From Streptomyces sp. GESEQ-35 (GTDB lineage Bacteria > Actinomycetota > Actinomycetes > Streptomycetales > Streptomycetaceae), in contig NZ_JAFFSX010000004.1 of assembly GCF_017948485.1 (NCBI RefSeq), positions 124,001-188,000 of the forward strand: a DNA stretch of 64,000 bases, written 5' to 3'. The notes beneath the pieces were generated by a model. That model saw only the letters and a program-made list of their open reading frames with translations. It searched no databases and was not told where the DNA came from. Below are positions 18,707-31,623 of the stretch, in pieces. Position numbers and translations under genes: made by a program. How positions within the stretch are numbered: the first letter of the stretch is position 1; every line of letters begins with the position of its first letter.

Positions 18707-19105
18707 ACCGGCTATAGCGATCGGGGGCGCCGCTGTGTTCCGGGGCGTGCGCCGAACGGCGCCCCGGGTTCAGCCTGCCCGACGTTCGAGCCCGAAACCC
18801 ACCATCCCGATCCCCCACCCACCCGGAGGGGGCTGCGCTTCCGGGGCCGGTCCGCATGATTCGGTCGGTCCGGTGTTTGAGCCCGAACTCGCTATCCCGA
18901 TCCTCCACCCGCCTCGGAGGGGGCTGCGCTTCTGGGGCCGGTCCGTACCATTCAGCCCGTCCGGCGTTTGAGGACGAGGCCGTTCAGGCCGATCGGGGGT
19001 CCAGGGGGCGGAGCCCCCTGGCGGGGTGGAAGGGGCGGAGCCCCTTCAGGACGGGACGGGTAGGGGCGGCGGGGGCGAGACCCTTCCCCGCCGCACCGGA
19101 GGGCG
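18707..19105. repeat. Intergenic repeat cluster between the two fumarase genes
   Basis: About 400 nt without genes. 18781-18963 holds two diverged tandem copies of a ~90-nt unit (each with GAGCCCGAA..., GAGGGGGCTGCGCTT and GGGGCCGGTCCG). 18951-19021 is a family A repeat copy (TTCAGCCCGTCCGGCGTTTG ...), followed by GGGGGCGGAGCCCCCT-type small hairpins to 19050. Likely transcription terminators or mobile REP-like units. Confidence 0.75.
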
Positions 19106-20773
<1,668 letters not shown>

Positions 20774-20896
20774 CTCAGCCCATTCCTCACTCGGCAGACG
20801 GCTGCCCACCTCCATTGGCGGGCCTCACCAGCCTAGAACCTGTCCAAGGACGGAAGCTTGTGAGGTAAGGCTCAGTTGGTTGTCCACAGGCCTAGT

Positions 20897-20922
20897 CGCG
20901 ATCTATCGCGTTTCGGTAGTCT
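20897..20922 (+). promoter_or_regulatory. Dyad and -10 box upstream of the DUF1707 gene
   Basis: CGCGAT-CT-ATCGCG (20897-20910) is a perfect 14-bp dyad. TAGTCT (20917-20922) lies 6 nt before GTG 20929. The dyad would sit over the -10/-35 spacer. Confidence 0.5.
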
Positions 20923-20928
20923 GCTGTC

Positions 20929-21618
20929 GTGGACCTTCAGAAGCACACCGAACCCGCGCCCGCGGTGGCCGAGCTCCGCGCCTCGGACGCCGACCGCGAC
21001 CGCATCGCCGACATCCTGCGCGAGGCCCTCGCCGAGGGCCGCCTCACCGCGGACGAGCATGCCGAGCGGGTCGAGGGGGTGCTGAGCGCCAAGACGGTGG
21101 GCGAGCTGGAGGTCTTCATCCGGGACCTGCCGGCCGCGCACGAGCGGCGCACCGCCCCGGCCCACACCCCGGCTCCGAGCCGCCCCACCGACGCGATACC
21201 CGCCGATCCCGACGACAATGTGGTGGCCGTCTTCAGCGCCGCCGTCCGCAAGGGCCGCTGGCGCGCGGGCCGCCGTATCCACGCGTACGCGGTGTTCGGC
21301 AGCGTCGAGATAGACCTCAGCGAGGCGCTCTTCGAGTACCGGCAGATCGTGATCAAGGCCGTCTCGGTCTTCGGCAACGTCGAGGTCCGCGTCCCGGAGA
21401 ACGTGTCGCTGCGCGGCACCGGCGGCGGCGTCTTCGGCAACTTCGAGGTGGACACGCTCGATTCGGTCGAACCCGAGGCTCCGGTCGTGTACGTCGACGG
21501 CTGGGCCGTCTTCGGCAACATCGAGGCAAAGCCCAAGCGGGGCAAGGTGGTTGCGGACATTCTGGACCGGGTGCAGCGCAAGGTCGACAAGAGTTTGCGG
21601 AAGCATTTGGATCGTTGA
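20929..21618 (+). CDS. DUF1707 protein with LiaF-like C-terminal domain
   Basis: Protein of 229 aa. DUF1707 at ~15-68 (LRASDADRDRIADILREALAEGRL, ADEHAERV), then a linker and a C-terminal domain (~95-205) built of repeated VFGSVEI / VFGNVEV / VFGNFEV / VFGNIEA strands, as in LiaF-like cell-wall-stress proteins. No membrane segment, so cytoplasmic or peripheral. GTG 20929 without a ribosome site, 6 nt after TAGTCT: probable leaderless mRNA. Role in envelope-stress sensing is inferred from the family only. Confidence 0.8.
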   Translation: MDLQKHTEPAPAVAELRASDADRDRIADILREALAEGRLTADEHAERVEGVLSAKTVGELEVFIRDLPAAHERRTAPAHTPAPSRPTDAIPADPDDNVVAVFSAAVRKGRWRAGRRIHAYAVFGSVEIDLSEALFEYRQIVIKAVSVFGNVEVRVPENVSLRGTGGGVFGNFEVDTLDSVEPEAPVVYVDGWAVFGNIEAKPKRGKVVADILDRVQRKVDKSLRKHLDR

Positions 21619-21791
21619 CGGTTGTGAACCGGTCCCTCCTCGGAGGGAGTTGGAGGGAATCGGTCCCTGCACGGCATCGCGCACGAAGCGCCGTATTCCA
21701 GCGGTTCGGAACACAGTGCATAGGCGTGCGCACAGCGGGTATCCCTTGCTGCATCGTCTCTCGCTCGCGAAGCCGTCGTCAGGAGTAGACC

Positions 21792-22169
21792 GTGCTGCAA
21801 CCGCCGCATTCGTCCCTGCAGGTCGCTGCCGTTCCGGCCCAGCGGGAGCCAGTGCGAGACAGGGACCAAGACGCCCCTTGGCACACCGAGGCGGTGTGCC
21901 GGCGCGACGAGGCCGGCCTGTTCTTCGCCCCCTCCAAGGAGCCCACCGCTGCCCGCCTCTCCCGGGAGGAGGCGGCCAAGCGCGTCTGTGCGCGCTGCCC
22001 GGTCATGGTCGAGTGCCGCGAGCACGCGCTCCTGCAACCAGAGCCGTACGGCGTCTGGGGCGGCCTCACCGCCGCCGAACGCCGCGTGGTCCTCGCCAGG
22101 AGGCGCCGCCGCGACATTGAGTTGAAGAAGACGGCAAGGGCGGCGGGCCAGATAGCACAAGCGGGCTGA
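21792..22169 (+). CDS. wblI: WhiB-like iron-sulfur regulator
   Basis: Protein of 125 aa. Four cysteines, Cys36, Cys66, Cys69 and Cys75 (ARCPVMVEC), form the C-Xn-C-X2-C-X5-C cluster motif; PYGVWGG is the family turn, followed by a basic tail (RRVVLARRRRR) for DNA contact. WhiB-like proteins sense NO/O2 and act with the principal sigma factor. AGGAG sits 6 nt before GTG 21792. The symbol is proposed from position between class I fumarase and glpX, as I recall for wblI of S. coelicolor. Confidence 0.85.
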   Translation: MLQPPHSSLQVAAVPAQREPVRDRDQDAPWHTEAVCRRDEAGLFFAPSKEPTAARLSREEAAKRVCARCPVMVECREHALLQPEPYGVWGGLTAAERRVVLARRRRRDIELKKTARAAGQIAQAG

Positions 22170-22182
22170 GCAGCAAAAGAAG

Positions 22183-22213
22183 GGGCGCCCCCACCGCACC
22201 GGGGGCGCCCTTT
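22183..22213 (+). terminator. Intrinsic terminator after the WhiB-like gene
   Basis: Perfect 10-bp stem GGGCGCCCCC (22183-22192) / GGGGGCGCCC (22201-22210) followed by TTT. Confidence 0.88.
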
Positions 22214-22238
22214 CAATGCCGGTTGAGCTGACCGACCT

Positions 22239-22330
22239 ATAGGGGCGCGGGGCTGTGTTCAATTTGCGGCTCCGCCGCGTGGGCGCGACAAGCCACAGCC
22301 GACCCGCACCCGCCAACGCTCCACAGCCCC
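22239..22330. repeat. Family B intergenic repeat (variant)
   Basis: TAGGGGCGCGGGGCTG, then GCGGCTCCGCCGCGTGGGCG and CGACAAGCCACAGCC, then GACCCGCACCCGC. It shares the core and the trailing CACCCGC-type end with the copy at 50368 and the internal GCCGCGTGGGCGCGACC block with 45195. Confidence 0.7.
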
Positions 22331-22334
22331 CGAG

Positions 22335-23369
22335 CTATTTGGCGCGATCGAAGTCGATCGCGCTATACGCACGCAGCTTGCTCAACCGATGCTCGGAGTC
22401 GATCCTCCGCACCGTCCCCGACTTCGACCGCATCACGATCGAGTCGGTCGTGGCGTTCTCCGACCGATACCGCACCCCTCGCAGCAGCTCACCATCGGTG
22501 ATGCCGGTCGCCACGAAGAAGACGTTCTCACCGGAGACCAGGTCTTCGGTCAGCAGTACGCGGTCCAGGTCGTGCCCCGCGTCGATCGCCCGCTGCCGCT
22601 CCTCGTCGTCCTTGGGCCACAGCTTGCCCTGGATCGTGCCGCCGAGGCACCTCACGGCGCAGGCCGAGATGATGCCCTCGGGGGTACCGCCGATGCCGAG
22701 CAGCATGTCGACGCCGGTGCCCTCGCGCAGCGCGTAGATCGAGCCCGCCACATCGCCGTCGGAGATCAGCTTGATCCGCGCGCCGGCCTCCCGGATCTCC
22801 TGGATGATGCCCTCGTGCCGGGGCCGGTCCAGGATGACCACGGTCACGTCCTCCGGCGTGGACCGCTTTGCCTTGGCGACCCGGCGGATGTTCACCGCCA
22901 CGGGCGCGTCGATGTCCACGAAGTCGGCGGCCTCGGGGCCGGTGACCAGTTTGTCCATGTAGAAGACGGCGGACGGGTCGAACATCGACCCGCGGTCGGC
23001 GGCCGCGAGCACCGCGATCGCGTTCGGCATGCCCTTGGCGGTCAGGGTGGTGCCGTCGATCGGGTCGACGGCGATGTCGCACTCGGGGCCGGTACCGTCA
23101 CCGACCCGCTCCCCGTTGAAGAGCATCGGGGCTTCGTCCTTCTCGCCCTCACCGATGACGACGACGCCGTTCATCGAGACGGTGGAGACGAGGGTCCGCA
23201 TGGCGCGTACGGCCGCACCGTCGGCGCCGATCTTGTCGCCGCGCCCGACCCAGCGGCCCGCGGCCATCGCCGCGGCTTCGGTGACCCTGACCAGTTCCAG
23301 GGCGAGGTTGCGGTCGGGGGCTTCGGAGGGAACTTCGAGCTCGGACGGCAGATGATGATTCTCGGTCAT
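22335..23369 (-). CDS. glpX: Class II fructose-1,6-bisphosphatase
   Basis: Protein of 344 aa. Metal-binding and phosphatase motifs of the GlpX family: [36 protein letters not shown] and [10 protein letters not shown]. It removes the C1 phosphate of fructose 1,6-bisphosphate in gluconeogenesis; actinobacteria commonly rely on GlpX as their only FBPase. It is transcribed towards the repeat and terminator that follow the WhiB-like gene, and is divergent from the DUF4245 gene. Confidence 0.95.
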   Translation of the reverse strand: MTENHHLPSELEVPSEAPDRNLALELVRVTEAAAMAAGRWVGRGDKIGADGAAVRAMRTLVSTVSMNGVVVIGEGEKDEAPMLFNGERVGDGTGPECDIAVDPIDGTTLTAKGMPNAIAVLAAADRGSMFDPSAVFYMDKLVTGPEAADFVDIDAPVAVNIRRVAKAKRSTPEDVTVVILDRPRHEGIIQEIREAGARIKLISDGDVAGSIYALREGTGVDMLLGIGGTPEGIISACAVRCLGGTIQGKLWPKDDEERQRAIDAGHDLDRVLLTEDLVSGENVFFVATGITDGELLRGVRYRSENATTDSIVMRSKSGTVRRIDSEHRLSKLRAYSAIDFDRAK

Positions 23370-23496
23370 CGGAACGCACCTTTCTGATACGGCGACGGCC
23401 GGATGAGGGTGATGGCGACGACTCTATCGTCAGGTCGACAGAATGAGCAGGGGGGCCCACGGATGAGCGGACCAGGGCACCTGCGACGATGGGCGC

Positions 23497-24018
23497 GTGG
23501 CAGGTTCGAACGGCAAGCAGAAGACGGTCCGGGACATGGTTCTCTCCCTGGGCCTGATCGGGATCATGGCGGGGGTCATCTACCTCTTCATCCCGCACGA
23601 TGACTCGGAGCCCGACATCAAGCGGGTGGACTACCGCGTCGAGCTGCTCACGGCCCGCCGTGCGGCGGCCTACCCGGTGGCCGCGCCGGAGGGCCTGCCG
23701 ACGACCTGGAAGGCGACTTCCGTCCGCTTCCAGGGCGACGACTTCGACTCCTGGCATCTCGGCTTCCACACTCCCGACGGTGAGTACGTGCAGATCGAGC
23801 AGTCGACTCAGAAGCCGTCGACGTTCATCGACGAGACCACCGAGGGCTCGGAGGAAGCGAACACGAAGCAGGAGATCGGCGGCCGGACCTGGACGCGGTA
23901 CACCGGCGGCCGGTACGACGCGCTCGTTCACGAGGCCGACGGGTCGACGACCGTGGTGGCCGGCACGGGCTCGTTCAAGCTGCTGACGGAGCTGGCGCAG
24001 GCGCTGAAGACGCAGTGA
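23497..24018 (+). CDS. DUF4245 membrane-anchored protein
   Basis: Protein of 173 aa. A single N-terminal hydrophobic helix (~13-30) and an extracytoplasmic domain typical of DUF4245 (VDYRVELLTARRAAAYPVAAPEGLP ... LGFHTPDGEYVQIEQ). Function unknown. It is conserved next to glpX and xseB in actinobacteria. The GTG at 23497 has no ribosome site and follows GACGAT (23485-23490) by 6 nt, so it is probably leaderless. Confidence 0.8.
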   Translation: MAGSNGKQKTVRDMVLSLGLIGIMAGVIYLFIPHDDSEPDIKRVDYRVELLTARRAAAYPVAAPEGLPTTWKATSVRFQGDDFDSWHLGFHTPDGEYVQIEQSTQKPSTFIDETTEGSEEANTKQEIGGRTWTRYTGGRYDALVHEADGSTTVVAGTGSFKLLTELAQALKTQ

Positions 24019-24051
24019 ACGTGCTTCGGACGCGGTGAAGGTACGGAGGGC

Positions 24052-24072
24052 CCCCGGCGGTGACGCCGAGGG
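24052..24072. terminator. Possible bidirectional terminator between DUF4245 gene and xseB
   Basis: CCCCGGCG / CGCCGAGGG imperfect stem with a GTGA loop, just before the xseB stop codon. No T-tract. Confidence 0.4.
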
Positions 24073-24339
24073 TTACTCGGAGCCCCGGGCCGCCCCGTCG
24101 GCCGGGGCCTCCGCCGCCTCCTCCTCGGCCAGCGCCGCGTCCAGCCGAGCCCGTGCCCCGTCCAGCCAGCGCCGGCAGACCTTCGCCAGCTCCTCGCCCC
24201 GCTCCCAGAGCGCGAGGGACTCCTCCAGCGTCGTACCGCCCGCCTCCAGCCGCCGTACGACCTCGATCAGCTCGTCCCGAGCCTGCTCGTACCCCAGCGC
24301 CTCGCCCGCGGCCACGCTCTCCTCCACCTTGCTGGTCAT
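24073..24339 (-). CDS. xseB: Exodeoxyribonuclease VII small subunit
   Basis: Protein of 88 aa. The two-helix XseB core ([35 protein letters not shown]) is intact, followed by an acidic Ala-rich tail. It pairs with XseA to degrade single-stranded DNA to oligonucleotides. It begins 9 nt after xseA ends, so they are one transcript. Confidence 0.95.
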   Translation of the reverse strand: MTSKVEESVAAGEALGYEQARDELIEVVRRLEAGGTTLEESLALWERGEELAKVCRRWLDGARARLDAALAEEEAAEAPADGAARGSE

Positions 24340-24348
24340 CCGCCCACC

Positions 24349-25557
24349 CTATTGGTCGACTCGGACAGCGAACTCACCCTCGGCGACCCGCGCCCGCAGC
24401 GTCTCGTCCGCCGTCACCTCACCGGGATCCCGGACCACATGCCCGTCGGCCTTCTGAAGCACCGCGTACCCCCGCTTCAGGGTCGCCGCGGGGGACAGGG
24501 CCACCACGCGCGCGTGCGTGTGCGTCAGCTCCGAGTCGGCCCGGTCGAGGAGGTGGCCGAGGGTGCGCCGGCCGCGGTCGAGCAGGGACGCCACATGGTC
24601 GGCCCGCTCGTCGATCATCCGGTGCGGATCCTCTATCGACGGCCGGGCCAGCGCATGCGCGAGCCCCCGCTCCTCACGGTCGATGAACGCCTCGACACAC
24701 CGCCGGGCCCGGTCGCGCAGCATCCGCACCCGCTCGTACTCCTCGCCCACGTCAGGTACGACCTTCTTGGCGGCGTCGGTGGGAGTGGAGGCGCGCAGAT
24801 CGGCGACGTAGTCGAGCAGCGGAGTGTCCGGCTCGTGCCCGATGGCGGACACCACGGGCGTACGACAGGCCGCTACCGCCCGTACGAGCTGCTCGTCGGA
24901 GAAGGGCAGGAGGTCCTCCACGCTGCCGCCGCCCCGCGCGACGATGATCACGTCCACGTCATCGATCGCGTCCAGGTCCTTCACCGCCTGTACGACCTGC
25001 GGTACGGCGTGCACGCCCTGCACCGGGACATTGCGCACCTCGAAGCGGACGGCCGGCCAGCGGTGCCGGGCGTTCTCCAGGACGTCCCGCTCGGCGGCGG
25101 AGGCCCGCCCGCACACAAGCCCGATGAGCTGCGGCAGAAAGGGCAGCGGCTTCTTCCGCTCGGCCGCGAACAACCCCTCCGCGGCCAGCGCCTTCTTCAA
25201 CTGCTCGAGCCGGGCCAGCAACTCCCCGACCCCCACGGGCCTTATCTCGGCGGCCCGCAACGACAGCTGCCCCCGCGGGGCGTACCACTCCGGTTTCGCG
25301 AGTACGACGACCCGGGCGCCCTCACTCACCACGTCCGCGACGGCATCGAACACCTGCCGATAGCAGGTGACGCTGACGGAGATGTCGTACGACGGATCCC
25401 GCAGGGTCAGAAACACCACCCCGGCCCCGGGCCGCCGCGAGAGCTGGGTGATCTGCCCCTCGACCCATACGGCACCGAGCCGGTCGATCCAACCCCCGAT
25501 GAGCCGCGACACCTCACCGACGGGCAGCGGCGTTTCCGCGGACGTGTTCAAGGCCAT
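24349..25557 (-). CDS. xseA: Exodeoxyribonuclease VII large subunit
   Basis: Protein of 402 aa. N-terminal OB fold (~10-105: [23 protein letters not shown]), then the catalytic region with [40 protein letters not shown] and [27 protein letters not shown], and a C-terminal coiled coil that binds XseB, ending in LKRGYAVLQ. Removes single-stranded DNA during repair. Confidence 0.96.
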   Translation of the reverse strand: MALNTSAETPLPVGEVSRLIGGWIDRLGAVWVEGQITQLSRRPGAGVVFLTLRDPSYDISVSVTCYRQVFDAVADVVSEGARVVVLAKPEWYAPRGQLSLRAAEIRPVGVGELLARLEQLKKALAAEGLFAAERKKPLPFLPQLIGLVCGRASAAERDVLENARHRWPAVRFEVRNVPVQGVHAVPQVVQAVKDLDAIDDVDVIIVARGGGSVEDLLPFSDEQLVRAVAACRTPVVSAIGHEPDTPLLDYVADLRASTPTDAAKKVVPDVGEEYERVRMLRDRARRCVEAFIDREERGLAHALARPSIEDPHRMIDERADHVASLLDRGRRTLGHLLDRADSELTHTHARVVALSPAATLKRGYAVLQKADGHVVRDPGEVTADETLRARVAEGEFAVRVDQ

Positions 25558-25603
25558 ACGGCGAGACTAACGGCCACCGCTGACATCCCGGCGCCAGCGC
25601 CAT

Positions 25604-25690
25604 TTCAGCCCGTCCGGCGTTTGAGGACGAGGCCGTTCAGGCCGACAGCGGGGGTCTGGGGGCGCAGCCCCCAGGGACGGGAAGGGTAGG
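25604..25690. repeat. Family A intergenic repeat
   Basis: TTCAGCCCGTCCGGCGTTTG then AGGACGAGGCCGTTCAGGCC, followed by a GGGGGTCTGGGGGC/GCCCCCAG hairpin: the same arrangement as 18951-19021. It occupies the gap between the xseA start and the permease stop (25558-25736), which otherwise shows nothing. Confidence 0.8.
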
Positions 25691-25736
25691 GGCGGCGGGG
25701 GCGAAACACCGCGAGGCCCGCACCCGCGCCGGGCAG

Positions 25737-27110
25737 CTAGCCGGAAACCTCGTCCCGACTCCCCCGCTGCCCCACCAACACCAGCACCCCCACGACAAAC
25801 CACACGGCCCCCACCACCTGCGCCGCCCCCGAAGCCTCCACGATCACCGCAACCGTGATCGCCGCCCCCACCACCGGCACCAGCACATGCCGCCACCAGA
25901 CGACCGGCCCGCCACGCCGCCGCACCGCGAACCACCCCACCACGCTCGCGTGCAGCAACGTGAACGCGGTGAGCGCCCCGATGTCGACGACCGACACCAG
26001 GTGATCCATCCCGTCATCCCGTCGGGCGGCCCACACCGCGGCCACCAGCGTGATCACCGCCGCGCACAGCAACGCCACCCGCGGCACCCCGGAGTCCGTC
26101 TTCGACAGCGCCCGCGGCAGCCGCCGGTCCCGCCCCATCGCGAACAACAGCCGCCCCGCGGCCGCCTGCCCGGCCAGCGCGGCGAACGCGGCACCGATCG
26201 CCTTGCTCACGGCGACGAGGTCGCGCAGCCACGTCCCCACCGACACATCCACGGCGTCGTAGAAGGCGGACCCCTGCTTCCCCGGATCCGCCGCCAGCTC
26301 CGCCGACGACACAGGCTCCAGCAACGCCACCAGATACGCCTGAGCGACGAACAGCACACCGGCCAGCGACAGACAGAACAGCACCGCCCGCGCCACCTTC
26401 TCCGACCCTCCCGTAACTTCCTCGGCGAACGAGACGATCGCGTCGAAGCCGAGATACGACAGCACCGCGACCGACACCGCGCCGATCACCGCCGACAGCG
26501 CGAACGCGCCCTGCGTGCCGTCCCCGGACAGCGGCGACAGCCACCCCCGCTCCGCCCCGTCCCGCGCGAGGACGACGACGGCCGACACGACGAAGACGAG
26601 CAGCACCACGATCTCCATCGCCAGCACCAGGAAGCCCACGCGAGCGGCGGCCCGTACGCCCCACAGGTTCAGCAGCGTCGTGACGACGACCGCCAGCGCC
26701 GTCCACACCCACCGCGAGACCTCCGGCACCAGCGCGTTCATCGCGATGCCGGAGAACAGATAGGCCACCGCCGGGATCAGCAGATAGTCCAGCATCGCCA
26801 TCCAGCCGGCGATGAACCCGACCTCCCGCCCGAGCGCCACGCGCGCGTACGCGAACACCGAGCCCGCCTGAGGGACGACCCGCACCATCTGCGCGTAGCT
26901 GAACGCGGTGAACGCCATCGCGATCGTGGCGACGATGTAGACGAGCGCGACCGCACCGTGCGACTTGGCGTCCAGCGTGCCGAACACGCCGACGGGCGCC
27001 ATGGGTGCGATGAAAAGCAGTCCGTAGACGACGAGATCCCGGAATCCGAGGCTGCGCCGCAGCTCATGCTCGTGATCGACGTTTCGGGCTGCCGTGCCGG
27101 TCTCGGACAT
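25737..27110 (-). CDS. APC-superfamily amino-acid permease
   Basis: Protein of 457 aa with about 12 hydrophobic helices. The first-helix region RRSLGFRDLVVYGLLFIAP and the VVPQAGSVFAYAR segment are typical of APC transporters, as is SYLGFDAIVSFAEEV. Likely imports amino acids or related amines; the exact substrate is not visible. ATG 27110 is preferred because GAGG lies 5 nt upstream; GTG directly before it is in frame. Divergent from ispH. Confidence 0.88.
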   Translation of the reverse strand: MSETGTAARNVDHEHELRRSLGFRDLVVYGLLFIAPMAPVGVFGTLDAKSHGAVALVYIVATIAMAFTAFSYAQMVRVVPQAGSVFAYARVALGREVGFIAGWMAMLDYLLIPAVAYLFSGIAMNALVPEVSRWVWTALAVVVTTLLNLWGVRAAARVGFLVLAMEIVVLLVFVVSAVVVLARDGAERGWLSPLSGDGTQGAFALSAVIGAVSVAVLSYLGFDAIVSFAEEVTGGSEKVARAVLFCLSLAGVLFVAQAYLVALLEPVSSAELAADPGKQGSAFYDAVDVSVGTWLRDLVAVSKAIGAAFAALAGQAAAGRLLFAMGRDRRLPRALSKTDSGVPRVALLCAAVITLVAAVWAARRDDGMDHLVSVVDIGALTAFTLLHASVVGWFAVRRRGGPVVWWRHVLVPVVGAAITVAVIVEASGAAQVVGAVWFVVGVLVLVGQRGSRDEVSG

Positions 27111-27179
27111 CACACCTCGCCAGTCGTGTGTTTCCCCACCCCTCCCAGTCCACGATCAGTCTCCCCAAGGAGGCGATCT

Positions 27180-27206
27180 TTGACCCGTCGGGAGCGGCCT
27201 TACGAT
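27180..27206 (+). promoter_or_regulatory. ispH promoter (probable leaderless transcript)
   Basis: TTGACC (27180-27185) and TACGAT (27201-27206) with a 15-nt spacer. The -10 box ends 7 nt before ATG 27214. An upstream in-frame ATG at 27205 would lie inside the -10 box. Confidence 0.6.
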
Positions 27207-27213
27207 GGGACGC

Positions 27214-28257
27214 ATGACTGCTTCGCCTGGCCGCCGTGTCCTGCTTGCCGCCCCCCGGGGCTACTGCGCGGGTGTGGACCGCGCCGTGATCGCCGTCGAG
27301 AAAGCCCTGGAGCAGTACGGGGCTCCCGTCTATGTCCGGCACGAGATCGTCCACAACAAGTACGTCGTGCAGACCCTGGAGAAGAAGGGCGCCATCTTCG
27401 TCGAACGGACGGAGGAGGTCCCGCCCGGGAACATCGTCATGTTCTCCGCGCACGGCGTCGCCCCCGTCGTCCATGAGGAGGCGGAGCGCGGCCGGCTCGC
27501 CACCATCGACGCGACCTGCCCGCTCGTCACCAAGGTCCACAAGGAAGCCGTCCGCTTCGCCAAGGAGGACTACGACATCCTCCTGATCGGGCACGAGGGC
27601 CACGAAGAGGTCATCGGCACCTCCGGCGAGGCCCCCGAGCACATCACGCTGGTCGACGGCCCCGAGGACGTCGCCAAGGTCGAGGTGCGCGACGAGTCGA
27701 AGGTCGTGTGGCTCTCCCAGACCACCCTCTCCGTCGACGAGACGATGGAGACCGTCGAGGCGCTGAAGGAGAAGTTCCCGCAGCTCATCTCCCCGCCCAG
27801 CGACGACATCTGCTACGCCACGCAGAACCGCCAGATCGCGGTGAAGAAGCTCGCCGAGGACGCTCAGCTGGTCATCGTGGTGGGCTCGAAGAACTCCTCG
27901 AACTCGATCCGCATGGTCGAGGTCGCCCTGGACGCGGGCGCCTCCGCCGCACACCTGGTGGACTTCGCCGCCGAGATCGACGAAGCCTGGCTGGAGGGTG
28001 TCACCACCGTCGGCCTGACCTCCGGTGCCTCGGTCCCGGACGTGCTGGTGGAGGGCGTATTGGAGTGGCTGGCCGAGCGTGGCTACGGGGACGTGGAGAC
28101 GGTGAAGACGGCCGAGGAGTCCATCACCTTCTCCCTCCCCAAGGAACTCCGCCGTGACCTGCGCGAGGAGGCGGCGACGCTGGTCTCGGAGCGCGGTGGG
28201 GCGGGTGCGCAGACCGGCACCGGGTCCGGCACCGAGTCGGGCACCTCCGGGGAGTGA
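27214..28257 (+). CDS. ispH: 4-hydroxy-3-methylbut-2-enyl diphosphate reductase
   Basis: Protein of ~347 aa. The three iron-sulfur ligands are Cys18 ([11 protein letters not shown]), Cys102 ([11 protein letters not shown]) and Cys200 ([11 protein letters not shown]). It makes IPP and DMAPP in the last step of the MEP isoprenoid pathway. A Gly/Thr/Ser-rich C-terminal tail (~20 residues) extends beyond the core. Start ATG 27214 is chosen because TACGAT lies 7 nt upstream. The gene is followed 29 nt later by ppgK. Confidence 0.95.
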   Translation: MTASPGRRVLLAAPRGYCAGVDRAVIAVEKALEQYGAPVYVRHEIVHNKYVVQTLEKKGAIFVERTEEVPPGNIVMFSAHGVAPVVHEEAERGRLATIDATCPLVTKVHKEAVRFAKEDYDILLIGHEGHEEVIGTSGEAPEHITLVDGPEDVAKVEVRDESKVVWLSQTTLSVDETMETVEALKEKFPQLISPPSDDICYATQNRQIAVKKLAEDAQLVIVVGSKNSSNSIRMVEVALDAGASAAHLVDFAAEIDEAWLEGVTTVGLTSGASVPDVLVEGVLEWLAERGYGDVETVKTAEESITFSLPKELRRDLREEAATLVSERGGAGAQTGTGSGTESGTSGE

Positions 28258-28286
28258 CTGTCAGTCCACCGTCGTAGCGTGGAGCC

Positions 28287-29033
<747 letters not shown>

Positions 29034-29050
29034 GGCGAGAGAGAGGGGGG

Positions 29051-29614
29051 CTAGGCCTGTCGGCGGCGGCGCATCATGCGGATCCTCCGCACCGTCACGA
29101 TCAAACCGGCGAGCAGAGTCCCCCCGTACAACCACCCCGCCTGCGTCGCGAGCGCGGTGACAAGCCCCATCAGCAGCCCGTCGGCCCCGTTGCTCCCGTT
29201 GGCCACGGGCAGCAGACCCGCGGCGAAGGCGATCGGCACCACAACAGGCGCCGTCACCAGGTCCGCCTTACGGATCCACACCGCCGTCAGCGCGCACACC
29301 GGCAGGAACAGCACGCTGTACACCGTCAGCGACGACCCGAACAGCACCCAGTCGAGACAGCCCAACGCGAGCATCAGCGCCCCGCAGAACACTCCGCCGC
29401 CGAGCCCGGTGAGCCGAGGGTTCGGCATCCGGCGTACGGCCCGGGCGATCCGCCGTACGGCCAGAACCACCGGCGGAGCCGGCCGCCGTACGGCCATCGC
29501 CGGCGGACGACGCTGTGGCCGGCCATCCGCGCCTGTGCCCCGGCCCTGCGGGGGCAGGCGGGGGGCGCCCCGTGGCGTTCCGTACCGGGGGGACCGCGTC
29601 CTGTGTTGCTCCAC
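29051..29614 (-). CDS. DUF6542-type membrane protein
   Basis: Protein of 187 aa. The first ~65 residues are basic and Pro/Arg-rich. Four hydrophobic helices follow (about 70-92, 96-112, 118-136, 150-172), ending in VRRIRMMRRRRQ. Function unknown. GTG 29614 has no ribosome site but TAAGTT (29621-29626) lies 6 nt upstream, a leaderless signature. It runs convergent to ppgK. Confidence 0.75.
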   Translation of the reverse strand: MEQHRTRSPRYGTPRGAPRLPPQGRGTGADGRPQRRPPAMAVRRPAPPVVLAVRRIARAVRRMPNPRLTGLGGGVFCGALMLALGCLDWVLFGSSLTVYSVLFLPVCALTAVWIRKADLVTAPVVVPIAFAAGLLPVANGSNGADGLLMGLVTALATQAGWLYGGTLLAGLIVTVRRIRMMRRRRQA

Positions 29615-29787
29615 CGGACCAACTTAGGTCGGCTTATGTGTCGAATAGGCCGTCAGACACGCCGTTGGGCAGACGTTGGCCAAGCGTTCGATACGGCGCG
29701 GATGGCGGGTGCGGCAGCCCGTAGACTGGTGGATCGGCCCCCAGGTCTCCAGTCCTCTCACGTCCTCTCACTACGGGAAGTCGCAAC

Positions 29788-30876
<1,089 letters not shown>

Positions 30877-30911
30877 TTGAAGTTTCCATTGCACGTCTGT
30901 AAAGCCGCAGG

Positions 30912-31376
30912 TCAATAGGGGTCCGTCAATCCAAGACGGGCCCCTTTTGGGGCTCCATCGAAGGTTGGACGGTGCTTTGGTGCGGATGCTGTCATGCCGG
31001 GGATGAGCGCGGTGGAGCTCATGACGAAGGGCACGTTCCGGCACAGCTTGACCATGCTCGGCGCGGTGACGAGCCGAGGATCCAATCCGTCGTCGAGTTG
31101 TTCGCACTCGTTGTCCACCATCGCCATGCGCTCCAGTTCGCGCTCTGCGGTCGCGTCGTACCGGTATGTCCAGAGGCCCGCCTCCTTGCGGATCCGCTTG
31201 TACTTGACTGTGGTGACACTCCCGGTGAACTCGTTCACGTAGATCATGTCGACCCCGGTGACGGTCTCCACGTTGTGGCGGTTGGCGTTGTGCACGAAGA
31301 GGCGATGGCCGGACGGTCCGCCGCTGCGACCAGGCCTCGACCACGTCACGCTCCATGCCTGCAGCCCCTGGAGCAA
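30912..31376 (-). pseudogene. Truncated protein of unknown family inside the element
   Basis: The reading frame has protein-like content between about 31320 and 30975 (FVHNANRHNVETVTGVDMIY, VNEFTGSVTTVKYKRI, ELERMAMVDNECEQLDDGLD, SSTALIPGM). It lacks a convincing start and runs at its 3' end through the ychF terminator. I do not recognise the family. It looks like a gene broken at both ends. Confidence 0.4.
30918..30948 (+). terminator. Intrinsic terminator downstream of ychF
   Basis: GGGGTCCGTC (30918-30927) pairs with GACGGGCCCC (30935-30944) including one G-T pair, followed by TTTT. Confidence 0.85.
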
Positions 31377-31623
31377 CCCCGGACGCTCTCATGGTCGCGG
31401 TCCCTCTGCTTTGGTTGCGTGTGCTCCTCGGCTCTACAGCTGTGAGTCGGTGGTGAGCCATGAAGCTCTATCCAATTCGAAAGGAATTTCGTCAGCTCCT
31501 GCTGTAATCATCACTCGCAAGCGGCAATGGTGAGCAGATCTAGCATTCATTTGTTCTCAGGTCGAACGACTGCTCGGCACGTCATACCCTGCTGAACCTC
31601 AGAGATTGAACTTCGGAGGACAG

